Origin: Micavibrio sp. TMED2
GTDB lineage: Bacteria; Pseudomonadota; Alphaproteobacteria; TMED2
NCBI GenBank assembly: GCA_002168225.1
Contig: NHBH01000009.1
Location: 567,609-631,608, forward strand
Direction of reading: 5' to 3'
DNA: 64,000 bases
A model generated the notes under the pieces. That model worked only from the letters and a program-made list of their open reading frames with translations. It made no database searches and was not told where the DNA came from. The position numbers and the translations under genes were made by a program. Of the stretch, positions 36,045 through 45,509 are shown one piece after another (positions within the stretch are counted from its first letter, which is position 1; each line of letters opens with the position of its first letter).

Positions 36045-37928
36045 TTATTCTGCCGGTTCTGCGTTGTCTGTCGGGCTGTTGAGCGGGTCCGGGTGCGGGC
36101 AATCGACGAGTGGCACCAGCCAGATCGCCTGATATGGGCGGAAGGTGATTTCCGTTGCCTGAGGGTCCAGCGTCTCGCCAGTGAGGGCATCGGCCCAAGC
36201 GCCGACCTTGGATGGCAGGTGCGGGATGCCGATCGACAACGTCTTGGCATAGGGCGTGACATTGTGCAGGGCCAGCAGATAGCGGGTGTTTTCCGTATCT
36301 TCCCGCCAAAATCCAAGGAAATCCGGGCCGAGATCAAGTACGCGCTGGGGCACGTCCGGGTGCAGCACCTTCAGCATGCGCCGGATTTGCAGGCGGCGGC
36401 GCAGGGCGTCGAAGACCTGTGATGAGGCATTGGCCGGATTGCGCAGCAGGAAATTCAACTCACCCATATCCCAGCGCCGCCGGTTGATGGCGCGGGTCGT
36501 CATGGTCTGCTCTACGCCCACATGGTCGTTCGGTGTGGCGGTGAAAGAGTGGATATAGAAGGCCGGGATGCCCTGCAGTGTCATCGGGATGGTCTGTGAC
36601 AGCAGAAAGCGCGAGACCTGAAGCGGGTCATTCTCCGACGCCTTGAAGGCATCGAAATAGGTGATGTTCAGCTCATACGGGCTTTCGCTGCCATCGGCAT
36701 TACGCTTGGTGGTGACATAGGCACCGCGATTGCGCATCTCGTCCAGCATGGTGGCGCGCTCATCCTCGGGAATGATCCCTTCCAGTGGGCGCATGCCGAT
36801 ACCGTCATGGCTGGCGGTAAAATTGAGGAAGGTACAGCCATAGGGCGGTGGTTCCAGCTCTGACAGCCACTCATGCAGATAGCGGGTCGAGCCGGTATGG
36901 ATGGCATGCAGGATCAGCGGCGGCAGGCTGAACTGATAGATCATCTGCGCTTCGTCACCATTCCCGAAATAGCTGATGTTCTCGTGGTGCGGTACGTTGG
37001 TTTCGGTCAGCAGGATGGTCTCGGGTGCCGCGATTTCCAGAATATCGCGGAACAGCTTGATCACTTCATGGGTCTGCTCCAGATGGATGCAGGTGGTGCC
37101 GAAGACTTTCCAGAGATAGGCAACGGCATCGAGGCGAATGATGCGCGAGCCCTGATCCACATAGGTCAGCAGGATATCGACGAACTGCATCAGGACTTCC
37201 GGATTGCGGAAATCCAGATCAATCTGGTCGTGGCCAAAGGTGGCCCAGACGTTGCGGTAACCGCGCTTGGTATAGACCTCGAAGGTCAGCGGGGTTCGGC
37301 GCGGGCGCACCACGTTGGCGATGTTGTCTTTCTCGCCGACCTCGACGAAATAGCTGTTGCCCGGCGGAATATCAGCGAGATATTCGGCAAACCAGAGCGA
37401 GCGGCTGGAGGCATGGTTGAGCACCAGATCGAACATCAGGTCGAAGCGTTCACGCAAGCGGTGAATATCGCTCCAGTCACCCAGATTGCGGCTGACGGCG
37501 TAATAATCGATGACCGCAAACCCGCCATCCGATGACGCCGGGTAGAATGGCAGGATATGCACCGTCGAGATGCTGTCGGTGAGGTATTCGGTGCAGAAGC
37601 GGTCTAGGGTGCGTAACGGTGCCTCACCGGGGTAGTTCAGGCTGTCGCCATAGGCGATCAGCATCGTGTCTGTCTCATCCCACTGGCCATGATGCTTGGG
37701 CTTCTCACCCATCGCCAGATCTTCCGGAGCGCCCGGATGACGGCAGATACGGTCAATGATCTTCTGGGTCAGTCGCTCGGCAATCTCGTCGCCATAGAGC
37801 CCCTGCAGGCGACCGGTGATCCGTTTGCGAATGCCGGGCAGGCGCTCGGGATCGAGCCGGTGCAACGGCGCTTCCTGCACCGGTTCAGTGGTTGGCTGTT
37901 CGGTTTCTTGAGTGTCGCTGGCGGCCAT
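36045..37928 (-). CDS. GH13_18 sugar phosphorylase (sucrose/glucosylglycerate phosphorylase-like)
   Basis: The 627-residue TIM-barrel protein has the sucrose-phosphorylase-family order of motifs: DSLNYPGEAPLRTL near 95-108, HILPFYPASSDGGFAVIDY, DLVLNHASSRS, the nucleophile Asp267 in RLDAVAYLWK, the acid/base Glu309 in LLTETNVPH, and FTASHDGIGMRP. GH13_18 includes sucrose, glucosylglycerol and glucosylglycerate phosphorylases (E. coli YcjM is of the last kind). The adjacent GpgS-like gene favours glucosylglycerate as substrate; this is inference. No signal peptide, so it should act in the cytoplasm. Confidence 0.88.
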   Translation of the reverse strand: MAASDTQETEQPTTEPVQEAPLHRLDPERLPGIRKRITGRLQGLYGDEIAERLTQKIIDRICRHPGAPEDLAMGEKPKHHGQWDETDTMLIAYGDSLNYPGEAPLRTLDRFCTEYLTDSISTVHILPFYPASSDGGFAVIDYYAVSRNLGDWSDIHRLRERFDLMFDLVLNHASSRSLWFAEYLADIPPGNSYFVEVGEKDNIANVVRPRRTPLTFEVYTKRGYRNVWATFGHDQIDLDFRNPEVLMQFVDILLTYVDQGSRIIRLDAVAYLWKVFGTTCIHLEQTHEVIKLFRDILEIAAPETILLTETNVPHHENISYFGNGDEAQMIYQFSLPPLILHAIHTGSTRYLHEWLSELEPPPYGCTFLNFTASHDGIGMRPLEGIIPEDERATMLDEMRNRGAYVTTKRNADGSESPYELNITYFDAFKASENDPLQVSRFLLSQTIPMTLQGIPAFYIHSFTATPNDHVGVEQTMTTRAINRRRWDMGELNFLLRNPANASSQVFDALRRRLQIRRMLKVLHPDVPQRVLDLGPDFLGFWREDTENTRYLLALHNVTPYAKTLSIGIPHLPSKVGAWADALTGETLDPQATEITFRPYQAIWLVPLVDCPHPDPLNSPTDNAEPAE

Positions 37929-38041
37929 GGATAATGATTTCTGATGCGGCTGAACGGCTTAACAAACCTCTAGTTTGCCAAGGCTGGGACAATGCGCCAT
38001 CAAAAATTGCAAGTGCGCGTATGTATTTTGTCAGGCGGTGC

Positions 38042-38914
38042 CTATTGGGCAATCTCCGAACCAATCGGACGATAACCGGATGCGGTCATCAGCTTGTGCA
38101 CTTCGGCATGCAGGGTCTCGGCATCCATATCGACAAAGCGCTGACCGCCGAGGCGGGCAATCTCTGCCTTGATCCGGGCAACGAATTTCGGCAGGCGGCG
38201 GTGACGGAGCTGCTTCAGGTCACAGCCGAACCGGTCACCCCAGCCCTCTACCAGCCGCCGGGTTTTGGCGCGGCGGCGGCGGTCCAGAATGAAACCTATG
38301 ACAAAGCCGCAGAGTATGCCGAGCGAGCCTTCGAGTGGCACCTTTGACCAATCGAACTCCTTGATGCCGCTGATGATTGCCGTACCGATGGTGCTGACGA
38401 GCAGGATACCGCCAAGGATCAGGCAGATATTCATGATCCGGTCAAAACGCCGTGCATCATACATGCGTGCGACATTGTTATCGATGTCCACGAGACCGCT
38501 GTAGAATTCCAGCAGGGGCAACAGGCTCAGTTCTTCCCGGCTGATCGTATCGCCGGAAGGCGCATAGGGTTTGTCGAGCAAGGCAAAGTCGAGATCGCGC
38601 CATTCCTGAATGGTGATCTCGTCGAGGCCGGGGCGGCTGTAGGGATCGGCGATGGGCACCAGCCGATGGGTCAGAGGGCTGTCTTCCTGCTCCCCGGCGA
38701 CGGCCTTGCGGAGCAGGTCAAGCGCATTGGCAGAGGCAGCGGCCCAGTCAGACTCGGTTATCTGCCAGCCGATATCACTGCTGTAGGTCGGGTCGTCCTG
38801 AGTGCGGATTTCAATGGCAAGACGGTTGATTGTGGTTCGGTAAAGAGCAGCGGCGCTGCTCAGCACCGGCATATTGCTGTCGGTTATGATGTTTGATCCA
38901 TCGGGCAATATCAT
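38042..38914 (-). CDS. Conserved-looking membrane protein of unknown function
   Basis: The 290-residue protein has a soluble N-terminal part of about 160 residues, two membrane spans (INMICLILGG region near 163-185 and GSLGILCGFVIGFILDRRRR near 197-217), and a basic C-terminal cytoplasmic domain of about 75 residues. I recognise no family. ATG 38914 is used because GGGGGA lies just upstream; a TTG at 38947 is an alternative. It is divergent from the next unknown gene. Confidence 0.65.
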   Translation of the reverse strand: MILPDGSNIITDSNMPVLSSAAALYRTTINRLAIEIRTQDDPTYSSDIGWQITESDWAAASANALDLLRKAVAGEQEDSPLTHRLVPIADPYSRPGLDEITIQEWRDLDFALLDKPYAPSGDTISREELSLLPLLEFYSGLVDIDNNVARMYDARRFDRIMNICLILGGILLVSTIGTAIISGIKEFDWSKVPLEGSLGILCGFVIGFILDRRRRAKTRRLVEGWGDRFGCDLKQLRHRRLPKFVARIKAEIARLGGQRFVDMDAETLHAEVHKLMTASGYRPIGSEIAQ

Positions 38915-39050
38915 CGTCCCCCAGACGCTGCCGATCCGAAATCCCAACCTCTATTAATCTAACATTTAGGTTCTTCAGGCAAGGTTGCAGCATGACGCCG
39001 ACGGGCAGAACGCCCGGGCGAGGATCAAGTGCAAGAAAAGCGAGAAGGCA

Positions 39051-39545
39051 ATGTCCGGCGACCATAGAGAAGAAAACTCACCAGCCTTGCAGCATGTGGA
39101 CATGGTGACGAGGCAGATTGAAATGTCGGCGAAAGAGCTGATCGGTTATGTTGCGCGGCTCGACCGCCTTGAGCGCAAAATGATGGCGCATTCGACCAAG
39201 ACCAGCACCCGGCTGGTCGCGATCACCCGTCGTGCCGATGCGGTCATCGACGCACTGGAACAGCGCTCCGGTTCTCTGGGCGCGCTCTGTGATGAGATCG
39301 GCCTGCGCAATGCCGAGGCCAGCAGTCCCGATATTGATCCGGTCGGATATGATGATGGCGATGATCTGATCGCCGATATCGATGAGGCAGCTCGTGTACT
39401 CAGCGCTCTGGCGGACAGGCTGGCCCTGCTGGGTGGTGCGTCCGATGGCGGTGAGGAAGATCGCGAACTTGGCAATGTGCTCGGCAAATTGCGCTCCGGC
39501 ATGCAGGCTCTGAATGCGGTAATCGGTGCGGATCGCGCCGCATAA
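39051..39545 (+). CDS. Hypothetical acidic, helical protein
   Basis: The 164-residue protein is rich in Ala, Leu, Asp and Glu with heptad-like helices (VTRQIEMSAKELIGYVARLDRLERKMM, then ARVLSALADRLALLGG), suggesting coiled coils. No family is recognised. ATG 39051 has GAGAAGG upstream. It is divergent from the unknown membrane gene and followed by a good terminator, which supports a real single-gene transcript. Confidence 0.6.
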   Translation: MSGDHREENSPALQHVDMVTRQIEMSAKELIGYVARLDRLERKMMAHSTKTSTRLVAITRRADAVIDALEQRSGSLGALCDEIGLRNAEASSPDIDPVGYDDGDDLIADIDEAARVLSALADRLALLGGASDGGEEDRELGNVLGKLRSGMQALNAVIGADRAA

Positions 39546-39608
39546 CCGGTTTGTGACGCTATGTAAGGGATAAACCCCGGTATCTGTGGTTTTCCTGATA
39601 AATCACTG

Positions 39609-39640
39609 GAAAGGCAGCCTGTTTCAGGGCTGCCTTTTGC
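39609..39640 (+). terminator. Intrinsic terminator after the acidic helical protein gene
   Basis: AAGGCAGCC (39611-39619) and GGCTGCCTT (39628-39636) form a perfect 9-bp stem with an 8-nt loop, followed by TTTTGCTTT. Confidence 0.85.
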
Positions 39641-39754
39641 TTTACAGTCCTGTCGGCAGACGGTTAGGTTTATTGATTGCTTGACGACAGGGGGCTTGGG
39701 GAAACACATTCCGCGTTTATTCGACCAATCGATAACTGTGAGCCATCCTGCGGC

Positions 39755-40969
39755 ATGATAGCCAATCGCCCGCGCAAACGTGTCCTGATGTACAGCCATG
39801 ATACCTTTGGTCTCGGCCATCTGCGCCGGACCAGAGCAATTGCGCATGCCATCGTCGAACGCCGCAAGGATGTGTCGGTCCTGATCATCTCCGGCTCGCC
39901 GATCATCGGCAGCTTCGATTTCCGCTCCCGTGTTGACTTTGTCCGCATCCCCGGTGTCATCAAACTGCGCAATGGCGAGTATGTCTCGCTCAACGAACAT
40001 GTGAATATCGACGAGACTGTCGCCATGCGGTCCTCGATCATCAAGCATACCGCAGAGGTGTTCCGCCCCGACGTGTTCATCGTCGACAAGGAACCGCTCG
40101 GCTTGCGCGGAGAGATCGAACCAACTCTGGAGATGCTGCAGGAGATGGGGACGCGCAATGTCCTCGGTCTGCGCGATATTCTCGATGAGCCGCTGCGCGT
40201 GCGTGCCGAATGGTTGCGCAAAGGGGCGACCAATGCCCTTGGCAAATACTATGACAATATCTGGGTCTATGGTCTGGAACAGATTTATGATCCGCTCCGT
40301 GGCTTGCAGATCGGCGATGATGTGCAGGACAAGATGGCCTATCTCGGCTATCTGCGCCGCCGCGTGCCCAATGGCGTCAACCGCCAGCGCCGCAATGCCT
40401 TTGAGGAGCCGTTTGTACTGGTGACTGCCGGTGGTGGTGGTGATGGCGATGTCCTGATCGACTGGGTGCTGCGGGCCTATGAGGCCGATGCCGATATGCC
40501 GGTCAAGGCGCATATCGTGACCGGCCCATTCATCAAGACCCGGGTGTGGAACAGCTTTGTCCGCCGGACCGGCAAGCTCGACAAAGTCACCATCGCCCGT
40601 TTCGATGCGCATCTGGAGCAACTGATGGCGCAATCGGTCGGGGTGGTCTGCATGGGTGGTTACAACACCTTCTGCGAGGTGCTGTCGCTGGACAAGCCAT
40701 CGGTGATCGTGCCGCGCGAAGTGCCGCGGCTGGAACAGACCCTGCGTGCTAATCGGGCCGATGAACTCAAACTCGCCCGTGTATTGCCGGGCAATGGCAA
40801 CCGTCGGGAACCCGCCGTGATGGTCGAGGCCCTGCGCGATCTGCTGGATCAGCCGCCGCCATCGCATTTTGCGGTTGCCGGGATGATGGACGGGCTGGCT
40901 CGTATGGGCGATGTGCTCGACAACTGGTTTGATGGCGCGGAAAGCAGCCTCAAATCAGCTTCCGGCTGA
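39755..40969 (+). CDS. MurG/GT28-like glycosyltransferase
   Basis: The 404-residue GT-B protein opens with the acceptor-side loop YSHDTFGLGHLRR, then VTAGGGGDGDVLIDWVL at the start of the C-terminal domain and the donor-binding segment VVCMGGYNTFCEVLSLDKPSVIVPR, all typical of GT28/MurG-like enzymes that use UDP-sugars. ATG 39755 gives the natural family start; an in-frame TTG lies at 39677. It is the first of five closely spaced plus-strand genes (to 45471), a probable glycan operon. It is related in plan to the enzyme at 43562. Product unknown. Confidence 0.82.
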   Translation: MIANRPRKRVLMYSHDTFGLGHLRRTRAIAHAIVERRKDVSVLIISGSPIIGSFDFRSRVDFVRIPGVIKLRNGEYVSLNEHVNIDETVAMRSSIIKHTAEVFRPDVFIVDKEPLGLRGEIEPTLEMLQEMGTRNVLGLRDILDEPLRVRAEWLRKGATNALGKYYDNIWVYGLEQIYDPLRGLQIGDDVQDKMAYLGYLRRRVPNGVNRQRRNAFEEPFVLVTAGGGGDGDVLIDWVLRAYEADADMPVKAHIVTGPFIKTRVWNSFVRRTGKLDKVTIARFDAHLEQLMAQSVGVVCMGGYNTFCEVLSLDKPSVIVPREVPRLEQTLRANRADELKLARVLPGNGNRREPAVMVEALRDLLDQPPPSHFAVAGMMDGLARMGDVLDNWFDGAESSLKSASG

Positions 40970-40995
40970 CGCGGCAACTTATTAATCGGTGATAC

Positions 40996-42330
40996 GTGCC
41001 TCGTGACGATACAGACCATAAGGCTGCCCCTGCGGATGGCCATGCTTCAGGCCCGTTGACGGGGCTGAAATTGGCTATCGTGCTCAAGGGCTATCCGCGC
41101 CTGTCCGAAACCTTCATCGCACAGGAGATCGAGGGGCTGGAACATGCCGGTGCCGATGTGCGGCTGGTTTCCCTCCGTCACCCTACCGACAGCCACCGCC
41201 ACCCGGTTCATGATCGGGTACAGGCCGAGGTTTTGTATCTGCCGGAATATCTCTATCAGGAGCCGTGGCGCGTGCTGACGGCGCTGCTCGCCATGCTGCG
41301 CAATCCGCGCTTGCGGTCAGTGCTGGGCCTGTGGTGGCGCGATTTCAAACGTGACCGCAGTGCCAATCGTATCCGCAGGCTGGGACAGGCGCTGGTATTG
41401 GCGCATGAACTGCCGGGCACGGCTGATCTGCTCTATGCCCACTTCATCCATACGCCCTGCTCGGTCACCCGCTATGCGGCCAGACTGCTGGATCTGCCCT
41501 TCGCGATTTCGGCCCATGCCAAGGATATCTATACCAGCGAGGATTGGGAACTGGTGGAGAAGCTCGATGATGCGCTCTGGACTGTGACCTGTACCGCCGG
41601 AAATTGCGCTCATTTGCGCCCGCTGACCAAGCGACCGGAAGCGGTGCATCTCGTCTATCACGGCCTCGATACGACCGATCTGGTGATTGCGGAGCAGGAA
41701 GCCGCCAAGCCTGTTGGGAACAGCGGACTGCGCTTGCTGACCGTGGGCCGGGCGGTGCGCAAGAAGGGGCTGGACACCATTCTGCAGGCATTGGCGCAGC
41801 TGCCGGACCAGCTTGACTGGCATTGGCATCATGCCGGTGGTGGCGAGTTGCTCGCCGATCTGAAGGCAGAGGCCGCCCGCCTCGGTATTGCCGGTCGTAT
41901 CACATGGCACGGCTCGCAGCCGCGTGATGTTATTCGTGACCTGTATAATCAGGCCGATCTGTTCCTGATCGCCAGTCGGGTAACCGGCAATGGTGACCGT
42001 GATGGCCTGCCCAATGTGCTGATGGAGGCTGCCAGCTTTGCCGTCCCTGCCATTGGTACGCGGGTCGGGGCCTTGCCGGAATTCATCGAGCATGATGTTT
42101 CCGGCTGGCTGATCGAGCCGGATGATGTCCCGGCCATGGCCGCGGCGATTGCCGGGCTGGCGGCAGATCGGACGCGGCTCGAGCGGTATGGTCGCGCTGC
42201 GGCACTCCGGTTGCAAACTGGGTTCGCTTTCAACCATTGTCTTGATCCGCTGGTCAATCTGCTGCAAGCCGTTAGGGAAACCAAGGCCGATACCGGCTCC
42301 ACAACCATCGCGGATCTGCCGTCGAAATGA
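40996..42330 (+). CDS. GT4-family glycosyltransferase
   Basis: The 444-residue GT-B enzyme has YPRLSETFIAQEIEGLE near 33-49, HAKDIY in the acceptor domain, LLTVGRAVRKKGLDTILQAL at the domain hinge, and DGLPNVLMEAASFAVPAIGTRVGALPE, the E-x7-E-like donor motif of GT4. These transfer sugars from nucleotide donors with retention. The GTG start at 40996 comes 26 bp after the previous gene, and the stop overlaps the next start as ATGA. Confidence 0.88.
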   Translation: MPRDDTDHKAAPADGHASGPLTGLKLAIVLKGYPRLSETFIAQEIEGLEHAGADVRLVSLRHPTDSHRHPVHDRVQAEVLYLPEYLYQEPWRVLTALLAMLRNPRLRSVLGLWWRDFKRDRSANRIRRLGQALVLAHELPGTADLLYAHFIHTPCSVTRYAARLLDLPFAISAHAKDIYTSEDWELVEKLDDALWTVTCTAGNCAHLRPLTKRPEAVHLVYHGLDTTDLVIAEQEAAKPVGNSGLRLLTVGRAVRKKGLDTILQALAQLPDQLDWHWHHAGGGELLADLKAEAARLGIAGRITWHGSQPRDVIRDLYNQADLFLIASRVTGNGDRDGLPNVLMEAASFAVPAIGTRVGALPEFIEHDVSGWLIEPDDVPAMAAAIAGLAADRTRLERYGRAAALRLQTGFAFNHCLDPLVNLLQAVRETKADTGSTTIADLPSK

Positions 42331-43487
42331 GAGTTGCGTTCTACGCCCCGATGAAAGCCCCGGACGATCCGACACCGTCCGGTGACCGCATGATGGCGCG
42401 GCTGTTGATACAGGCGCTCGAATATGCCGGTCATACGGTTCAGGTGGCGTCGAAGTTCAGCAGCCGGGAAGGGGCGGGTGACTATACGCGCCAGTTGCGG
42501 TTGCGCGATGTCGGGGTGACGACCGCAACCCGGCTGATCCAACGTGCCGAGACCTTGCGCCCCGAGCTGCGCCCGGCGGTCTGGTTCACCTATCACCTGT
42601 ATCACAAGGCACCGGACTGGATCGGGCCCGGCTTCTGTCAGGCCATGGGCATTCCCTATATCGTCGCCGAGGCTTCCTATGCGCCGAAGCAGGCAGGCGG
42701 ACAATGGGATATGGGCCATAACGCCGTGAGAGAAGCGCTGGAACAGGCGAGTAAGGTGATCAGCATCAATTCTGCCGATACGCCCTGTGTGTTGCCGCTG
42801 CTTGATAATCCGGAGATGTTGGTCGAGATCAAGCCGTTCCTCGATCCCGCCGATTATGCCCTGGCGCGCAGTCGGCACGAAAGCGCCCGCAAGGTGCTCG
42901 CCCGGCGCTTCAATATCGAGGACAATGTGCCATGGCTGGTTGTGGTCGGCATGATGCGGCGGGGCGATAAATACGCGTCCTACCGGCAGTTGAGTGAGGC
43001 GCTCGCCATGCTGCAGGGCGTTGATTTCCGCCTGATCATTGCCGGTGACGGTGAGGCCCGGTCAGAGGTGATGACCGCCATGCGACCACTCGGTGCCAAG
43101 GTGATACCACTCGGACAGGTGGCGCCGGAAACCATACCTGTCCTTTATGGCGCCAGCGATCTTTGCGTCTGGCCAGCGGTGAACGAAGCCTATGGCATGT
43201 CACTGCTCGAGGCGCAGGCTGCCGGCCTGCCGGTGGTTTCCGCGAAGGTTGGCGGGGTACCGGATATCGTTGAGAATGGTGTCACCGGTATTCTGGTCGA
43301 GCCGGGTGACATGCGGGCCTTTGCCCAAGGCGTTTTCGATCTGATCGCCGACCCGCCACGGCGGCAGGCGATGGGCTCTGCAGCCCTGACCAAGGTTGCC
43401 GAGCAGCACAATATTGGGCATGTTGCCAAACGGCTCGACGACATATTGCTCGGGCTCACCATGATCGACGGTGGCATGAGCCTGTAG
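42327..43487 (+). CDS. GT4-family glycosyltransferase
   Basis: The 386-residue GT-B enzyme begins MRVAFYAPMKAPDDPTPSGDRMMARLL, with WLVVVGMMRRGDKYASYRQL at the hinge and YGMSLLEAQAAGLPVVSAKVGGVPDIV as GT4 donor motif. The start overlaps the previous stop by 4 nt (ATGA), so the two glycosyltransferases are translationally coupled and probably act in sequence on one acceptor. Confidence 0.88.
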   Translation: MRVAFYAPMKAPDDPTPSGDRMMARLLIQALEYAGHTVQVASKFSSREGAGDYTRQLRLRDVGVTTATRLIQRAETLRPELRPAVWFTYHLYHKAPDWIGPGFCQAMGIPYIVAEASYAPKQAGGQWDMGHNAVREALEQASKVISINSADTPCVLPLLDNPEMLVEIKPFLDPADYALARSRHESARKVLARRFNIEDNVPWLVVVGMMRRGDKYASYRQLSEALAMLQGVDFRLIIAGDGEARSEVMTAMRPLGAKVIPLGQVAPETIPVLYGASDLCVWPAVNEAYGMSLLEAQAAGLPVVSAKVGGVPDIVENGVTGILVEPGDMRAFAQGVFDLIADPPRRQAMGSAALTKVAEQHNIGHVAKRLDDILLGLTMIDGGMSL

Positions 43488-43561
43488 TCATCGCCGCATT
43501 AACGGTTTAAACAGCCAGCCACCCGATACCTTCTTTTCGTAACCGCAAGCATCCATATCTC

Positions 43562-44731
43562 ATGACTTCTGTTGTCTTCTACATCCAGCACCTGCTGGGC
43601 ATGGGCCATGTTCACCGCACCGCAGCGCTGGCCGAGGCTGTGGCGCAGGCGGGCAAGCGGCTGGATGTCGAAGTGGTGGTCATCAATGGCGGTACCAATG
43701 ACATGACCACGATGGTGCCGAACTGTCGGGTCGAGCAGTTGCCGCCGATCGGTATCCATGAGCGCGACTTCAACGATCACCGTGATGCCGATGGCAATCC
43801 GGTCACCGATGAATACCGTCATGCCCGTACCCGTCGCCTGATTGCGCTGGTCAAGACGATCAAACCGGCGGCCCTTGTGCTTGAGCTTTATCCCTTCGGG
43901 CGTCGCGGCTTCAAATTCGAGCTGGAGCCGCTGCTGACGGAAATTGCCGATTGGGATGACCGACCGATCACCATCAGCTCGGTGCGCGATGTTCTGGTGC
44001 CGCCATCCAAGGAAAAGCGTCTGCCATGGATCGCCGACCAGCTGAGCCAGCATATCGATCATATTCTGGTGCATGGTGACCCGAAATTCATGCGTCTGGA
44101 AGACAGCTTCCCGGTCGATCCGAGCTATGCCAACCGCCTGACCTATACCGGCTTTGTTGTAGATCAGCGCAGCGCTCGTCCGGTTATCTCTGCGTTTCAG
44201 GAGCCGGGTGAGGAAGTTGTCGTTTCCGCCGGTGGTGGTGCTGTCGGCTATGACCTGCTCGCCTGTGCCATGTCGGCGAAGTCCCATACGATACTGGCAG
44301 ACCGGCGCTGGCACCTGATCTGTGGCCCGTCCATGCCGGGTGAGGATATTGCCCGGCTGATGAACCATGCCCCCGAAGGCGTGGTGATCGAGAAGGCCCG
44401 ACCCGATATGGCGGTACTGCACAGCACGGCAGCCCTCAGCATCGGACAGGCCGGATATAATACCGTGATGGAATGGCTGCTCGCCGGTCGTCGCGGTCTG
44501 GCTGTGCCCTATGATGAAGGGCAGGAAACCGAACAGCGCGTGCGGGCCGACCGCCTGATGCAGCATGGCCTCGTCCATGTGGAACCGGCCGAGGGGCTGA
44601 CGCCCGAGCGCCTTGCCGCTGCGGTTAACCGGCTGTGGGAGGAGGGAACGGTCCTCGATCCCCGTCCAGAAATCTCCCTTGATGGCGCGGGCAAGACCGC
44701 AGCCTTCATTCTGGAGCATATCGATCGTTGA
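43562..44731 (+). CDS. MurG/GT28-like glycosyltransferase
   Basis: The 389-residue protein opens FYIQHLLGMGHVHRTAALAEAV, the GT28-like G-x-G-H loop, and has VVSAGGGAVGYDLL and LSIGQAGYNTVMEWLLAGRRGLAVPY for donor binding. It follows the same plan as the enzyme at 39755 and may be a distant paralogue. It lies 74 bp after the GT4 gene and its stop overlaps the TTG start of the deacetylase-like gene. Confidence 0.83.
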   Translation: MTSVVFYIQHLLGMGHVHRTAALAEAVAQAGKRLDVEVVVINGGTNDMTTMVPNCRVEQLPPIGIHERDFNDHRDADGNPVTDEYRHARTRRLIALVKTIKPAALVLELYPFGRRGFKFELEPLLTEIADWDDRPITISSVRDVLVPPSKEKRLPWIADQLSQHIDHILVHGDPKFMRLEDSFPVDPSYANRLTYTGFVVDQRSARPVISAFQEPGEEVVVSAGGGAVGYDLLACAMSAKSHTILADRRWHLICGPSMPGEDIARLMNHAPEGVVIEKARPDMAVLHSTAALSIGQAGYNTVMEWLLAGRRGLAVPYDEGQETEQRVRADRLMQHGLVHVEPAEGLTPERLAAAVNRLWEEGTVLDPRPEISLDGAGKTAAFILEHIDR

Positions 44732-45471
44732 CCCTAGACCTGCTGCACGCCGAACTGGATCAATGGGCCGCTGAGGACAAGGCGGCACCGATCTGGTGGC
44801 GTGACGATGATGCGGTTGCCGATACACCTCAGCTGCAGCAGTTGCTGGCACTTGCCGAGCGTTATGCCATTCCGATGACGCTGGCGGTCATTCCCGAACC
44901 GGTTGAGCAGAGCCTCGCCGACCGCCTCGCCGATAACCCGCTGATGACCGTGGCCCAGCATGGCTGGAGCCACCACAATAACGGTGCACCCGATGCCAAG
45001 ACCATCGAGCTTGGCGGGCTGGTGGATCGGCAGGCATTGCGCCGTGACCTCGCCACCGGTCGCGAGCGGTTACAGTACCTGTTTGACCAGCCGGTCGCCA
45101 TGATGGTGCCACCCTGGAACCGGATCGAACGGGATGTGCTGGCCATGCTGCCGGAACTGGGTTTCTCCGTTGTCTCATCCTGCAACCGGCGTCCGGCCAT
45201 GTCGTTGTTTCCAACGGGACTCGCACGCTGCAATACCCATGCTGATCCAATCGCCTGGCGTGACGGGCGTGATTTTGCGGGGGAGGAGGCCACGCTGGAA
45301 CCGCTCGTCAGCCATTTGCGTTGGCTAAGAACCGAGGCGGACAGCGATGAACGCGCCGGGATGATGACACATCATCTGGTGCATACGGACAGGGTGTGGC
45401 AATTTACTGAAAAATTCGCTGGCCTTGTGAGCAGCCATCCGGGGGCTCGCTGGGTAACCGGCGATACATAA
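44728..45471 (+). CDS. Polysaccharide deacetylase-like protein
   Basis: The 247-residue protein has the NodB-homology metal motif pieces: an Asp cluster in WWRDDDA (26-28), and the histidine pair in QHGWSHHN (His78, His82 with His83), followed by VPPWNRI, which corresponds to the family's R-x-P-x-x-x motif. It should remove acyl groups from a sugar, probably in the product of the adjacent glycosyltransferases. The start is TTG 44728, overlapping the preceding TGA. There is no signal peptide, so cytoplasmic action on a precursor is likely. Confidence 0.8.
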   Translation: MTLDLLHAELDQWAAEDKAAPIWWRDDDAVADTPQLQQLLALAERYAIPMTLAVIPEPVEQSLADRLADNPLMTVAQHGWSHHNNGAPDAKTIELGGLVDRQALRRDLATGRERLQYLFDQPVAMMVPPWNRIERDVLAMLPELGFSVVSSCNRRPAMSLFPTGLARCNTHADPIAWRDGRDFAGEEATLEPLVSHLRWLRTEADSDERAGMMTHHLVHTDRVWQFTEKFAGLVSSHPGARWVTGDT

Positions 45472-45509
45472 GGGCAGGGCATAAGTGCAGGAACACAGCT
45501 GACATTCAG

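Noticed and set aside
39146..40867. Long open frame of 573 codons on the minus strand
   Set aside because: It is antisense to the acidic helical protein and the GT28-like gene; the latter has clear family motifs, and the translated minus-strand product is His/Gln/Arg-rich without any domain, typical of an opposite-strand shadow in GC-rich DNA.
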